A DNA stretch of 64,000 bases from Streptomyces sp. 1222.5. Its GTDB lineage: Bacteria > Actinomycetota > Actinomycetes > Streptomycetales > Streptomycetaceae. The stretch spans positions 8,306,001 to 8,370,000 of the forward strand of contig NZ_FNSZ01000001.1 in the NCBI RefSeq assembly GCF_900105245.1. The letters run 5' to 3'. Shown here in pieces: positions 9,426 through 18,225 of the stretch. The position numbers and the translations under genes are program-made. Each line of letters opens with the position of its first letter. The stretch's first letter is position 1. The notes beneath the pieces were generated by a model. That model was not told the DNA's origin, did not search any database, and worked only from the letters and a program-made list of their open reading frames with translations.

Positions 9426-10916
9426 ATGGCGGCGCCCGACGAGTCGATGAACAGCGCAGCGGTCAAACGCCACCCCGTGCTGTTCCGTGCGATCGAGAGG
9501 CGACGTCATCCGAAACTGCGCCGCGGCGACATCACCGTCACCGACGAGGCCGCGGTCAAACGCGCCACCAAGGCCGCCGCCCTCGGCAACGCCATGGAGT
9601 GGTACGACTTCGGGATCTACAGCTATCTCGCGGCGACGCTCGGAAAGGTCTTCTTCCCGTCGGGAAGCGGCACCGTCCAGTTGCTGAGCTCCTTCGCGAC
9701 CTTCGCGGTCGCCTTCCTGGTGCGTCCCGTCGGCGGGATGGTCCTCGGGCCGCTCGGCGACAAGGTCGGCCGCAAGCGCATCCTCTCCTTCACCATGATC
9801 TTGATGGCGGTCGGGACCTTCGCCATCGGCCTCATCCCCTCGCACGCGGTGATCGGCCTCTGGGCGCCGGTCCTGCTGATCTTCTTCCGGTTGGTGCAGG
9901 GCTTCTCGACCGGCGGGGAGTACGGCGGCGCGTCGACGTTCATCGCGGAGTACGCGCCCGACAAGAGGCGCGGATACTTCGGCAGTTTCCTGGAGCTCGG
10001 CACGCTCGCCGGTTACGTCGCCGCCTCCGGGCTCGTCGTCGTCCTCAGCAGTCTCCTCAGCGACGACCAGATGCTGATGTGGGGCTGGCGCATCCCCTTC
10101 CTGGTCGCCGCCCCGCTGGGCTTCATCGGCCTGTACCTGCGGCTCAAGCTGGACGAGACGCCCGCCTTCCAGAAGCTGGAGGGCGGCCGGGACAGGGCGA
10201 GCGAGGCCGCCGACGCGGTGGAGACCTCCGCCACCGGTGACCTCGCCGAGATCTGCACCCGCTACTGGCGGCCGCTGCTGCTGTGCATCGCGCTCGTCGC
10301 GGCGTACAACATCACCGACTACATGCTGCTCTCGTACATGCCCACCTACCTGTCCGACGAGCTCGGCTACGGCACCGACCACGGACTGCTGATCCTGCTC
10401 GTCGTGATGGTCGTCCAGATGTGCGTCATCAACCAGGTGGGACGGCTCTCCGACCGCTTCGGCCGTAAGCCGCTGCTGATGACGGGCATGCTCGGCTTCC
10501 TCTTCCTGTCCGTGCCGTCCTTCCTGCTCATCCGGCAGGGCAGCGTCGTCCTCATCGCCCTCGGCCTGCTCCTGATGGGGCTCTCCCTGGTGGCGATGCT
10601 CGGCACGATGTCGGCGGCGCTCCCGGCGATCTTCCCCACCAAGGTCCGCTACGGCTCCCTGTCGGTGGCGTACAACCTCTCCACCTCGCTCTTCGGCGGT
10701 ACGACCCCGCTGGTGATCACCGCCCTGATCAGTGCGTTCGGCACCAACCTCATGCCGGCCTACTACGCCACCGCCGCCGCGGTCGTGGGCGTCGTCGCCG
10801 TCCTGCTCATGAGGGAGACGGCCAACAAGCCGCTGGCCGGCTCCCCGCCCTCGGTCGAAACGGAGGCGGAGGCCGCCGGGCTCGTCCAGGCGCAGTCGCC
10901 GGCTCCGAGGTTCTGA
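9426..10916 (+). CDS. MHS family MFS transporter (ProP-like metabolite:H+ symporter)
   Basis: The 496-residue protein contains GNAMEWYDFGIYSYLAATLG, the hallmark opening of metabolite:H+ symporters such as ProP and KgtP, plus the conserved GGEYGGASTFIAEYAP segment of helix 5 and the GRLSDRFGRKPLL cytoplasmic loop. About 12 helices are visible. The ATG at 9426 follows AAAGGAA. ProP-type carriers take up proline, betaine or ectoine under osmotic stress, while relatives move dicarboxylates, so the substrate is uncertain. Its place beside stress-response genes makes an osmoprotectant role attractive but unproven. A strong hairpin follows the stop. Confidence 0.87.
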   Translation: MAAPDESMNSAAVKRHPVLFRAIERRRHPKLRRGDITVTDEAAVKRATKAAALGNAMEWYDFGIYSYLAATLGKVFFPSGSGTVQLLSSFATFAVAFLVRPVGGMVLGPLGDKVGRKRILSFTMILMAVGTFAIGLIPSHAVIGLWAPVLLIFFRLVQGFSTGGEYGGASTFIAEYAPDKRRGYFGSFLELGTLAGYVAASGLVVVLSSLLSDDQMLMWGWRIPFLVAAPLGFIGLYLRLKLDETPAFQKLEGGRDRASEAADAVETSATGDLAEICTRYWRPLLLCIALVAAYNITDYMLLSYMPTYLSDELGYGTDHGLLILLVVMVVQMCVINQVGRLSDRFGRKPLLMTGMLGFLFLSVPSFLLIRQGSVVLIALGLLLMGLSLVAMLGTMSAALPAIFPTKVRYGSLSVAYNLSTSLFGGTTPLVITALISAFGTNLMPAYYATAAAVVGVVAVLLMRETANKPLAGSPPSVETEAEAAGLVQAQSPAPRF

Positions 10917-10966
10917 CCAGCAGGTACTGCCGCGGGACGCCCTGCGTGGATCCGGGCGGCCTGAGG

Positions 10967-10995
10967 GGCGCGCCCGCCGGGTCGGCGGGCGCGCC
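10967..10995 (+). terminator. Intrinsic-type hairpin terminator
   Basis: A perfect 13-bp inverted repeat (GGCGCGCCCGCCG / CGGCGGGCGCGCC) with a 3-nt loop lies 50 bp after the MHS transporter stop. There is no U-tract, as is usual for Streptomyces terminators. Confidence 0.75.
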
Positions 10996-11082
10996 GAGCA
11001 GGATCACGAGTACGCTGGGTCATCGGCTGTCGCCCGGCACCGGGTCGGCGGTATCGACTTCGATCTTGGGAGGGGATGCAGC

Positions 11083-11925
11083 ATGACGCTCATGAGCCTG
11101 ACGACGGACACACATACGGCCGAGTTGCCCGAGGTTGCCGACCCTTCGCAGGTGGCGCCGCAGGATGCCCGTGAATTGTCCCGGTTGTTCTTCGGCCGGC
11201 TGGCGGTGCTGGAGGAGGGCACGCCGGAGTTCCAGTACGCGCGCAACACGCTGATCGAGATGAACATGTCCTTGGTCCGGTATGCCGCGGGCCGGTTCCG
11301 CAGCCGGGGTGCGGAGGAGATGGAGGACATCGTCCAGGTCGGCATGATCGGTCTGATCAAGGCGATCGACCGGTTCGAGCTGTCCCGGGAAGTCGAGTTC
11401 ACGTCGTTCGCCATTCCGTACATCGTGGGTGAGATCAAGCGGTTCTTCCGGGACACCAGCTGGGCGGTGCACGTGCCGCGCCGGCTGCAGGAGGCCCGGG
11501 TCCAGCTGGCGCGGGCGACCGAGGAGCTGCGTGGGCGTCTGGGCCGGATCCCGACGGACGGGGAACTGTCGGAGCTGATGAGTCTGCCGGAGGAGGAGGT
11601 GCGTGAGGCCCGTCTGGCCGCCAACGGCTACACCTCGACCTCGCTGGACGCCACCATCAGCGGCAGCGAGGACGGCGAGGCCGCGCTGGCCGACTTCATC
11701 GGTGCCGAGGACCGGGCCATGGGTCTGGTGGAGGACTTCCACACCCTGGCCCCGTTGATCGCCGGACTCGGCGAGCGTGACCGGCGGATCCTGCACCTGC
11801 GGTTCGTGGACGAACTCACCCAGGCGCAGATCGGCGAACACCTGGGCGTCTCCCAGATGCACGTCTCCCGGCTGCTGACCCGCACCCTCGCCCGCCTGCG
11901 CGAAGGCATGCTCGCCGACAGCTGA
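11083..11925 (+). CDS. SigB/SigF/SigG-type RNA polymerase sigma factor
   Basis: The 280-residue protein has sigma-70 region 2 (NMSLVRYAAGRFRSRGAEEMEDIVQVGMIGLIKAIDRF), region 3 and a region 4 helix-turn-helix (ELTQAQIGEHLGVSQMHVSRLLTRTLARLRE). The order and spacing match the stress/sporulation SigB-F-G group, not ECF factors. The ATG at 11083 is preceded by GGGAGGGGATGCAGC. In this group activity is set by HATPase anti-sigma factors and STAS antagonists; a STAS/HATPase pair lies 3.8 kb upstream, while no anti-sigma gene is directly adjacent. Genes typical of this regulon (CsbD, DUF6131, GlsB) occur nearby, which fits a role in osmotic or envelope stress. Confidence 0.92.
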   Translation: MTLMSLTTDTHTAELPEVADPSQVAPQDARELSRLFFGRLAVLEEGTPEFQYARNTLIEMNMSLVRYAAGRFRSRGAEEMEDIVQVGMIGLIKAIDRFELSREVEFTSFAIPYIVGEIKRFFRDTSWAVHVPRRLQEARVQLARATEELRGRLGRIPTDGELSELMSLPEEEVREARLAANGYTSTSLDATISGSEDGEAALADFIGAEDRAMGLVEDFHTLAPLIAGLGERDRRILHLRFVDELTQAQIGEHLGVSQMHVSRLLTRTLARLREGMLADS

Positions 11926-12013
11926 CCGCGGCGCGGCACATCCTGCCGGGAGACACCACGCAAGCGGCCGACCGGTGATCGCGCCGCCGGGCAGCTCCTG
12001 CGGTTGCTGGGCA

Positions 12014-12568
12014 CTATCGGCGTTCCTTGTCCGACGAAGCGGTGCCGCCGTCGTGCAGCAGTTCCTCGAACAACGCCCGGTAGTGGACCATCGCGCTCCG
12101 TAGTTCTTCGGTTGAGGTGTCCCTGCCGCCGGCGCGTTCGTTGATCTCGTGGGCGATGCGGTAGTGCTGCAGCGTTCGGGAGTGTTCGACCGAGAGGTCA
12201 CGCTTTTGTTGCTCGTAATCCTCGGACGGGTAGCCCCGCTCGCTCATGAGCCTGGTCACGAGCCGGTCCGCCTCGCCCACGGCCTGGTCGGGACGGTCGA
12301 CGAAGTGTTCCTGCACGCTGGTCCAGTCCCGGGCGTAGCGGTCCCGCACCGTCGAGGGCAGTGGCCTGATCTCCAGCGTTTCATGCCGCTCCTCCCTCGC
12401 CCTCAGGTCGCGGACGGCCGCGCCACGGCTGCGCTTCGCCTCGACCGCGCGCTCGTATTCCGGCCCGAAACGTTCCCGCAACTGCTGGCGCCGGATCGTG
12501 GTCCGGAGGACCAGCGCGACCACGGCCAGGATGACCACGACAGCGACGATGACGACGATGGTCGACAT
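12014..12568 (-). CDS. Membrane-anchored hypothetical protein of the general-stress region
   Basis: The 184-residue product starts with one strong membrane helix (TIVVIVAVVVILAVVALVL) followed by a highly charged cytoplasmic region rich in Arg and Glu with helical periodicity (RERFGPEYERAVEAKRSRGAAVRDLRAREE). The FGPEYERAVE motif recurs in Streptomyces proteins encoded beside stress sigma factors, as I remember them, but no function is assigned. The ATG at 12568 is preceded by GGAGG at 5 nt, better than an ATG four codons upstream. It converges with the sigma factor gene. Confidence 0.72.
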   Translation of the reverse strand: MSTIVVIVAVVVILAVVALVLRTTIRRQQLRERFGPEYERAVEAKRSRGAAVRDLRAREERHETLEIRPLPSTVRDRYARDWTSVQEHFVDRPDQAVGEADRLVTRLMSERGYPSEDYEQQKRDLSVEHSRTLQHYRIAHEINERAGGRDTSTEELRSAMVHYRALFEELLHDGGTASSDKERR

Positions 12569-12819
12569 CGCATCCTCCACTCACTTACAGCCCACGACCG
12601 GCAGCCACGTTCACAGACTGATCCGCACGTAACGCAGCTTGGCGCGCCCCGCACGACAGGCTTCAGCGGCCACCCGGCGGCGTATGCCCAGGCACGCGGT
12701 GCGCCGCGCTCTCATCGGGCTTCCTCGCACGTTCTTGGATCTCACGGGTGAGCGGGCAGCGATGGATGCCGCACACGTCGATCGCCGTGCGGGTGTCGGC
12801 ACCCTGGGCCCTGGGCCCT

Positions 12820-12975
12820 CTACCAGTAGTGCCGCCTCCCGCGGACTCCATGCCCGAGGGCGCCCAGGAGCAACAAGATCAGTCCGATGACGAGCAGAAT
12901 GATCCCGATCGTCCACAATATGGCGACCTTGGCCAGGAACCCGATGACGAGCAGAATGACTCCCAAGGCGATCAC
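12820..12975 (-). CDS. DUF6131-like two-helix membrane miniprotein
   Basis: From a GTG at 12975 preceded by GGAGG, the frame encodes 51 residues made almost wholly of two hydrophobic helices (ALGVILLVIGFLAKVAILW, TIGIILLVIGLILLLLGALG) and a short basic His/Arg tail. The repeat-like ILLVIG pattern matches the small DUF6131 family of actinobacterial membrane proteins. Such proteins are frequent in stress islands. Function is unknown. Confidence 0.7.
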   Translation of the reverse strand: MIALGVILLVIGFLAKVAILWTIGIILLVIGLILLLLGALGHGVRGRRHYW

Positions 12976-13026
12976 GGTGTCCTCCGATCTCGCACAATGC
13001 TCTCCCTCCCACTGTGGCGCTCGCAC

Positions 13027-13767
13027 ACCCCTGCGGCAACCGCTTCCGAATCCCGCTGACCTCCTGATATGTCAGGCCGTCCGGGCGAGATGCCTTCGCT
13101 GCGGCGGTCGCCGGTCTCCGGGTGTGGAACCGTTTTCCGGCCGGAGGCCGGGAGTGCAAGCCGATCACGCGGATCGATGATCATTCCCGTTTTGTCGTGA
13201 CCGCCAAGGTCGCGGCGGAGCCGTCGGGCCGGGCGGCCCGCAGCAGCGTTCGCCGAAGCCATGTGGCATTCCCGAATGCCATCCGAGCAAGGTGCTGACC
13301 GGCAGCGGGGAGTAGTTCACTGGCCGGTTCACCAGGCCCGCCCCGGCTGGGGTGCTCTTCGAGCGGCAACACAAGTGTGACTCTCCAAGCCCTCTCTCGC
13401 GTACGGCCACCTAGAAGATCGAGCGGTGTCGCGGTCGGGGGTCTGCAGCGAGTGAGCCGCCAGTCCCGGGGAATCCTGCCGTCCCTGCCGCGGTGGCTTC
13501 GCGGACGGTGCGGTTCTACCGTGAGAGCAGCGGGTAGATCCTTGGAGCGGGTCATGATCGTCATCCTCGGACGCGAAGGCGCAGGGAGGCTCACCCCACG
13601 TGATCGCGCTCCCGCCCCAAACGGCGGTCCTGGGAGCAGACTGCACTTGTGCGGGCACCGATCCGCCCCCTGGTAGACCGCCCCCACGCGCAGATCGGTG
13701 GCCGGCCAGCGCCCCGGATCTTTCTGCCACCGAACCCCAGCAGAGAACTCACCCAGGCAGGCCATCC
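13027..13767. other. 741-bp stretch without a confidently assigned gene
   Basis: No open frame here has a good RBS plus recognisable protein features. A minus-strand frame ending at 13181 has a plausible C-terminal-looking stretch (ASELLPAAGQHLARMAF...), but its codon bias is weaker than in neighbouring genes and I recognise no family. It could be the decayed end of a lost gene. The 3' part should hold the promoter of the CsbD-like gene; I could not identify a convincing SigB-type promoter there by eye. Confidence 0.4.
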
Positions 13768-13941
13768 ATGAGTCTCGCAAAGAAGATCACGCACAAGGCC
13801 GAAGCGATGAAGGGCGGCGCCAAGAAGACGACCGGCCGCGCCACCGGCAGTCGGCGCCTGCAGGCCGAAGGCCGCGGAGACCAAGTCAAGGGCAACATCA
13901 AGCAGGCCGGAGCGAAGATCAGGGACGCCTTCAAGCACTGA
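13768..13941 (+). CDS. CsbD-family stress protein
   Basis: A 57-residue, very hydrophilic and Lys/Gly-rich protein (SLAKKITHKAEAMKGGAKKT ... GDQVKGNIKQAGAKIRDAFKH) with the repeated KG-x-AKK and GN-x-KQAG patterns of the CsbD family. CsbD proteins are small and predicted helical, and in Bacillus belong to the SigB general-stress regulon; their biochemical function is unknown. The ATG at 13768 is preceded by a weak AGGCAGGCC. Its location near a SigB-type sigma gene is consistent with stress control. Confidence 0.85.
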   Translation: MSLAKKITHKAEAMKGGAKKTTGRATGSRRLQAEGRGDQVKGNIKQAGAKIRDAFKH

Positions 13942-14250
13942 CCACTCCGCCCCGGGCCGGCGAAGTACGCGTCGTTGGTTCGGTTGGGCCGGTTCCGCCA
14001 GGGGTGGAAGCCGTACACAGTGGGGAGTTTTGGTGTCCGGCCGTGGGTGGGTGATCGTTTCCGCCACCGGGGAGATCACGGTTTCCGCCGACATTCCGGG
14101 TCCTCCATCGGGTGCGCCGTGCATGCAGGTCGGTCACCGCGACTGCCCTGTCCCTGAACTGGCGGCCAAACGGTCTCGGCACGGCATAGCGGGTTTCGCC
14201 GCCACATGCCTCTTCTCCCGCCGTGGGTCCGCTGAGAGTAGGTGTTCACC

Positions 14251-15204
14251 ATGGACTGGCTGACAAGGCTTCCTGGTATCGCACGGCTGATGCGTACGCA
14301 CGTGTGGCGGGCGTACGAGCGGCTGGCCAAGACCCACTGGGCCCGGCTCGCCGCCGCCGTCACCTACATCAGTTTCGTCGCGCTCTTTCCGCTGATCACT
14401 GCGGGCGCGGCGATCGGCGCCAAGCTGCTGAGCGAGGACCAGCTCAGCAAGCTTGAGAACAAGATTGCCGGCCAGGCGCCGGGTCTTTCCAGCCTGCTGA
14501 ACCTGAAGGGCCTCGTCGCGCACGCAGGAACCGTCGGGCTCATTGCGGGCGCGCTGCTGCTCGTGATCGGCGTCAACTGGGTCGGCGCCCTTCGCGGGTG
14601 TCTGCGTGCGGTCTGGGAGAAGGAGCAGGACCCGGGAAATCCGATCCTGCTCAGGATCAAGGACACCGGGGTGCTGGTCGGTCTCGGAGTGGTCGGGCTG
14701 GTCGCGATGGGCAGTTCGGTGTTCGCGAACAGCGCGGTCGGCTGGGCAGCCGACAAGGTCGGGATCGAGGGCGGGGCGGGACGGGTGCTGCTGTTCTTCG
14801 CGGGCTTGGCCATCGCCCTGCTCGTCGACTTCCTGCTCCTGGTCTACCTGCTCACCCGGCTGCCGCGGGTGCATCCCGGCCGACGTGCGGTCGTGGTCGC
14901 CGGTCTGATCGGTGCGGTCGGCTTCGAACTGCTCAAGCTGCTGCTGACCGGCTATTTCCAGGGCGTCGCGCGAAAGAGCATGTACGGCGCCTTCGCCGTC
15001 CCGGTCGCCGTCGTGCTGTGGATCAACCTCATGGCCAGGCTGCTGCTGTACTGCGCCGCCTGGACGGCGACGGACACAGCAGCGCAGCCCAGCGAAGCAG
15101 ACGCAGGTGAGGTCCCGGTTCCCGGGACCGGACCCGCAGTGACCGACGAACCCCAGCGGGCAGCGGAAGACGGCGGTCCACCAACAACACCGCGCAGGCC
15201 CTGA
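14251..15204 (+). CDS. YihY/BrkB family membrane protein
   Basis: The ~317-residue protein has six predicted membrane helices and the family signature near the N-terminus (RLAAAVTYISFVALFPLITAGAAIG). A characteristic HPGRRAVVVAGLIGAVGFELLK segment and the YGAFAVPVAVVLWINLMARLLLYCAAW end of the core follow. The C-terminal ~45 residues are an acidic Pro-rich tail. YihY/BrkB proteins have no firmly proven activity; roles in envelope permeability have been suggested. The ATG at 14251 is three codons downstream of an in-frame GTG. A second, N-terminally altered family member lies 430 bp downstream on the other strand. Confidence 0.88.
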   Translation: MDWLTRLPGIARLMRTHVWRAYERLAKTHWARLAAAVTYISFVALFPLITAGAAIGAKLLSEDQLSKLENKIAGQAPGLSSLLNLKGLVAHAGTVGLIAGALLLVIGVNWVGALRGCLRAVWEKEQDPGNPILLRIKDTGVLVGLGVVGLVAMGSSVFANSAVGWAADKVGIEGGAGRVLLFFAGLAIALLVDFLLLVYLLTRLPRVHPGRRAVVVAGLIGAVGFELLKLLLTGYFQGVARKSMYGAFAVPVAVVLWINLMARLLLYCAAWTATDTAAQPSEADAGEVPVPGTGPAVTDEPQRAAEDGGPPTTPRRP

Positions 15205-15368
15205 TATCGAGCGGTCACCGACCCGCCCCTTGCGGCGAGTGCCCACCGCCACCCACCGAGGGGCGAGTGGGGTGGGGCTCCCCGGCCAGTAGCGCGTCCC
15301 GGCTCGCCCCGGACTAAGCGACTCACCGCCCACGGGGGTCTCAACCAGAGGAGAGGCCGATGTAAGAG

Positions 15369-15569
15369 ATGATCGCCGACCCTGCGACGACCGGTGCCGG
15401 GGTCATGTGGCACGTCAGGACCAAGGGTGATGCCCGCACCACACTGTGCGGACAGGAGGTCGCACGAACCGTGGGTGCCAGACCGGTCCTCGATGACACG
15501 CCGGCCGAACGCTACTGCTCGCCGTGTATGGCCGTCGTCCGCGCGAGGATGCGGCCTGATGCGCGCTGA
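15369..15569 (+). CDS. Small Cys-rich (zinc-finger-like) protein, 66 residues
   Basis: The frame from ATG 15369 encodes WHVRTKGDARTTLCGQEV followed by RYCSPCMAVV: one His and three Cys with a C-x2-C pair. This spacing recurs in small actinobacterial proteins thought to bind zinc, usually written as H...TLCG...C-x2-C. No enzymatic domain is present. An upstream GAGGAGAGG ending at 15357 could serve as RBS with longer than usual spacing. Coding is supported by the ordered Cys positions but the function is unknown. Confidence 0.5.
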   Translation: MIADPATTGAGVMWHVRTKGDARTTLCGQEVARTVGARPVLDDTPAERYCSPCMAVVRARMRPDAR

Positions 15570-15633
15570 CCAGGCGCACGCCCCGGCGCCGGGCGTTCGG
15601 GCGTGAGCAGCTCCGGGCTCCGAGGTTCCCCTC

Positions 15634-16401
15634 TCATCCTCGCCGTTTCAGGGCACGTGCCAGGCGTGGGAGCTCCTCGTGCAGCAGTCGGCCGACCAGG
15701 GCACCGCCGAATACGACGACGCCCACACCGACCAGCCAGGACTGGATGACCAGGACGGTTCCGACGGGGCCGTAGGTGACGGCGTTGGAGGCGATCAGCG
15801 GCGAGTAGAGGAGCCGGGAGAAGATCCTGAGACCGAGCAGCCCGACCGTGGTAGCCACCGCACCGGGCGCCAGGGCGCGCCAGCGAACCCGCCCGCCCAG
15901 CAGTATGCGCTGCGACCACCAGAAGAACAGGACGGCGCTCAACGATGCGACGAACGCGCCGGCCAGGGATTCGGGTCGCAGCGTGGTGGTGGCGGAAGCG
16001 AAGAGGTAGCCGATGAGTACGCCGAGCCACACCACATGGCGCCACCTGGCCCACCAGCGGGCCGGGGGCAGATCCCAGACCTTCTCATAGCCGGACTGCA
16101 CCGCTGCTCCGAAGGCCAGGCCGAAAGCGGCGAGGACGGCGATTCCGAACGCGGTCGTGGTCCGCAGAGCCTGACCGGGACGAGTGAACAACTGCTCCAC
16201 ATGTTCCCTGGAGGTCATCGACACGCCGAGTCCTTCCCCCAGCCACTGCGCGAATCCCCGCCCATGCTTTGGATCGGCCGAGGAGACAATGATCAGCAGC
16301 GGCACCAGCTGATCACGCGGCCCAGCCGTTCGAACAGAGAGGAACGGCCTGCGGCACCCGGGGTCTTCATCGGCATGCCTGTCGACTACCACGGTCGACA
16401 C
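15634..16401 (-). CDS. YihY/BrkB family protein with replaced N-terminus
   Basis: From LVPLLIIVSSADPKHGRGFAQWLGEGLGVS onwards the 255-residue product matches a second YihY/BrkB subfamily, with about five helices and the YGPVGTVLVIQSWLVGVGVVVFGGALVGRLLHEEL end. The first ~35 residues are hydrophilic and lack the expected first membrane helix. In the next frame, just upstream, a plausible native start is seen (MKTPGAAGRSSLFERLGRVIS). This suggests a deletion or frameshift near 16316-16330 that removed roughly the first helix and put the real start out of frame. The protein may be non-functional or a defective relic. Confidence 0.65.
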   Translation of the reverse strand: MSTVVVDRHADEDPGCRRPFLSVRTAGPRDQLVPLLIIVSSADPKHGRGFAQWLGEGLGVSMTSREHVEQLFTRPGQALRTTTAFGIAVLAAFGLAFGAAVQSGYEKVWDLPPARWWARWRHVVWLGVLIGYLFASATTTLRPESLAGAFVASLSAVLFFWWSQRILLGGRVRWRALAPGAVATTVGLLGLRIFSRLLYSPLIASNAVTYGPVGTVLVIQSWLVGVGVVVFGGALVGRLLHEELPRLARALKRRG

Positions 16402-16497
16402 CGGCGGCCCGCGAGGGCGCGACGCAGCTTCCCGAACGGCTCAGGACGAGGCCATGATCCAGGAAGCCGATAACGTGAGTGGCGTAATCACCACGTC

Positions 16498-16722
16498 GTG
16501 GATCCTCGCGGCCACAGCATCGCCAAACGGCCCGTGGTGGTCCTGCTCTTCGCCGCGATCACCATCTACCTGGTCCGGATGTGGATCTCCGACATCGCCA
16601 TCCTGCTCGGCCCGGAATTCTGTCAGTGGCACACCCAACTCGAACGCGCCCAGACCATCGGCAGTGGCCACCCGCCCGGGGAAAACCTTTACGTCGAGCC
16701 CGGCGACGCTCGCAAACTCTGA
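16498..16722 (+). CDS. Small single-helix membrane protein, unrecognised
   Basis: A 74-residue frame from a GTG at 16498 has a hydrophobic segment (PVVVLLFAAITIYLVRMWI) and a polar C-terminus (GENLYVEPGDARKL). GC-biased third positions suggest coding. There is no good RBS, so either the start is elsewhere or this is a decayed gene. The stretch ends 112 bp before the desaturase. Confidence 0.4.
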   Translation: MDPRGHSIAKRPVVVLLFAAITIYLVRMWISDIAILLGPEFCQWHTQLERAQTIGSGHPPGENLYVEPGDARKL

Positions 16723-16833
16723 CACGCACCCCGGCTGGGGTGCCGGCCGCAGGGATGTGGGTACCCGGCTGCCGCGTCGCATCCGGCGCACGGACGGACG
16801 CGGCCCATTGGCCGGGAAGGACACTCCGACAGC

Positions 16834-17886
16834 ATGACCACGCATACCCCGCGCCGTCTCCCGCCTCCCCCCGCAGGTGGCAGTGATTTCGCCCGCCTGT
16901 CCAAGAAGATCGCCGAGGCCGGCCTGATGGACAGGCGCCCCGGCTACTACACCGTCCGCTCCATCGCCGTGGCCGTCGCCTATGCCGGTGGCTGGTGCGC
17001 GTTCGTCCTCATCGGCGCCGGCTGGTGGACTCTGGCGGTCGCCGCGTTCCTCGCCCTGATGTTCGGGCAGGTCGCTCTGCTCGCCCACGATGTCGCCCAC
17101 CGTCAGGTCTTCCGCCGACGCCGGCCCAGCGAGACGTCCGGCCGCATCGCCGGGGCCGCGATCGGCATGGGCTATGGATGGTGGCAGGACAAACACACCC
17201 GCCACCACGCCAACCCCAACCACGAGGGCCTCGATCCCGACATTGCCCCCGACCTGCTGGTGTGGTCCCAGGGCCAGGCCCGCGTCGCGACCGGGCTGCC
17301 GAGGTTCCTCGGCCGCTGGCAGGCGTTCCTCTTCTTCCCCCTGCTCGCTCTGGAAGGGGTCAACCTGCACGTCTCGAGCGCGCGGGCACTGGGCAACCGC
17401 GCCCTGAAGAACCGCGCCCTGGACGGCACGCTGCTCTACGGGCACATCGCCGCCTACCTGACCGCGGTGTTCCTCGTCCTCCCGCCAGGCATGGCGATCG
17501 CGTTCCTGGCCGTCCACCAGGGCCTGTTCGGTCTCTACCTCGGCTGCCTCTTCGCCCCCAACCACAAAGGCATGCCCATCCTGACCGGCGACGACCGCCC
17601 CGACTTCCTGCGCCGCCAGGTCCTCACCGCACGCAACGTACGCGGCAGCTGGTTCACCGACCTCGCCCTGGGCGGACTGAACCACCAGATCGAACACCAC
17701 CTGTTCCCCAGCATGCCCAGCCCCCACCTGCGCAAGGCCCGGTCCATCGTCCGCCACTACTGCCAGGACCTGGGCGTGGACTACCTGGAAACCGGACTGA
17801 TCGCCTCCTACCGGCAAGCACTCGCCAGCCTCCACCGAGCAGGAGCGCCACTACGGCGAGCCCGTATCGACACCGCCCACGTGTGA
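16834..17886 (+). CDS. Membrane fatty acid desaturase (front-end / DesA3-like)
   Basis: All three histidine boxes of membrane di-iron desaturases are present in order: HDVAH near residue 90, HTRHH near residue 124, and NHQIEHH near residue 287. The last is in the QIEHHLFP form typical of front-end (delta-6-like) and actinobacterial acyl desaturases. Four membrane helices surround the boxes. No cytochrome b5 domain is fused, as is normal for bacteria, which use ferredoxin or a flavoprotein reductase. The ATG at 16834 gives 350 residues. The enzyme would introduce a cis double bond into membrane acyl chains; regioselectivity cannot be read from sequence. No redox partner gene is adjacent. Confidence 0.9.
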   Translation: MTTHTPRRLPPPPAGGSDFARLSKKIAEAGLMDRRPGYYTVRSIAVAVAYAGGWCAFVLIGAGWWTLAVAAFLALMFGQVALLAHDVAHRQVFRRRRPSETSGRIAGAAIGMGYGWWQDKHTRHHANPNHEGLDPDIAPDLLVWSQGQARVATGLPRFLGRWQAFLFFPLLALEGVNLHVSSARALGNRALKNRALDGTLLYGHIAAYLTAVFLVLPPGMAIAFLAVHQGLFGLYLGCLFAPNHKGMPILTGDDRPDFLRRQVLTARNVRGSWFTDLALGGLNHQIEHHLFPSMPSPHLRKARSIVRHYCQDLGVDYLETGLIASYRQALASLHRAGAPLRRARIDTAHV

Positions 17887-17909
17887 CGCGCATCTGCCCC
17901 AGGGAGCTG

Positions 17910-18225
17910 TGACCAAAGGGCACCTCACACGGGAACTCACGTTCAGTTCCCGGCGGCTCCGGCCCCCCGTTATGTTCTTCGCGGTCCTGAAAGAGGGCCG
18001 CTGGCCTCCGGGCCCGGCATGGCTGTTCCCCCTGTCGAACGGATGACCTGGGGGTGGTGCCACCGGGCCCGAGAGGCGCCGTTGGAGACGCTGATGAGAG
18101 GTCCGACTACCGCCTGGCCTGGCGCAACGCCCGGCCGCTTGCGGGCGGCAGGTCTGCATGACGTGGATGCGCGCACGACGCCAACGCCCCGGCCAGCACG
18201 CACGACATCCGTTCGGGAGGACGGC
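17910..18225 (+). ncRNA. Candidate bridge-RNA (left-end non-coding) region of the IS110 element
   Basis: IS110-group elements carry a long non-coding left end upstream of the transposase that is transcribed into the structured bridge RNA guiding target and donor choice. This 316-bp non-coding stretch is in the right place and contains several hairpin-forming segments. Examples are GGGAACT/AGTTCCC at 17931-17951 (which could instead be the desaturase terminator) and GC-rich arms around 17995-18030. I see no protein frame here. The assignment is by position and family knowledge, not by a folded structure. Confidence 0.35.

Noticed and set aside
16621..16642. A TGTCAGTG element resembling the damage promoter
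   Set aside because: The eight-base spacer is followed by AACTCG, not TANNNT, and the site lies inside a small coding frame with no gene start at a fitting distance.
16441..17835. 464-residue minus-strand frame
   Set aside because: Shadow of the desaturase and the small upstream gene; no recognisable motif.
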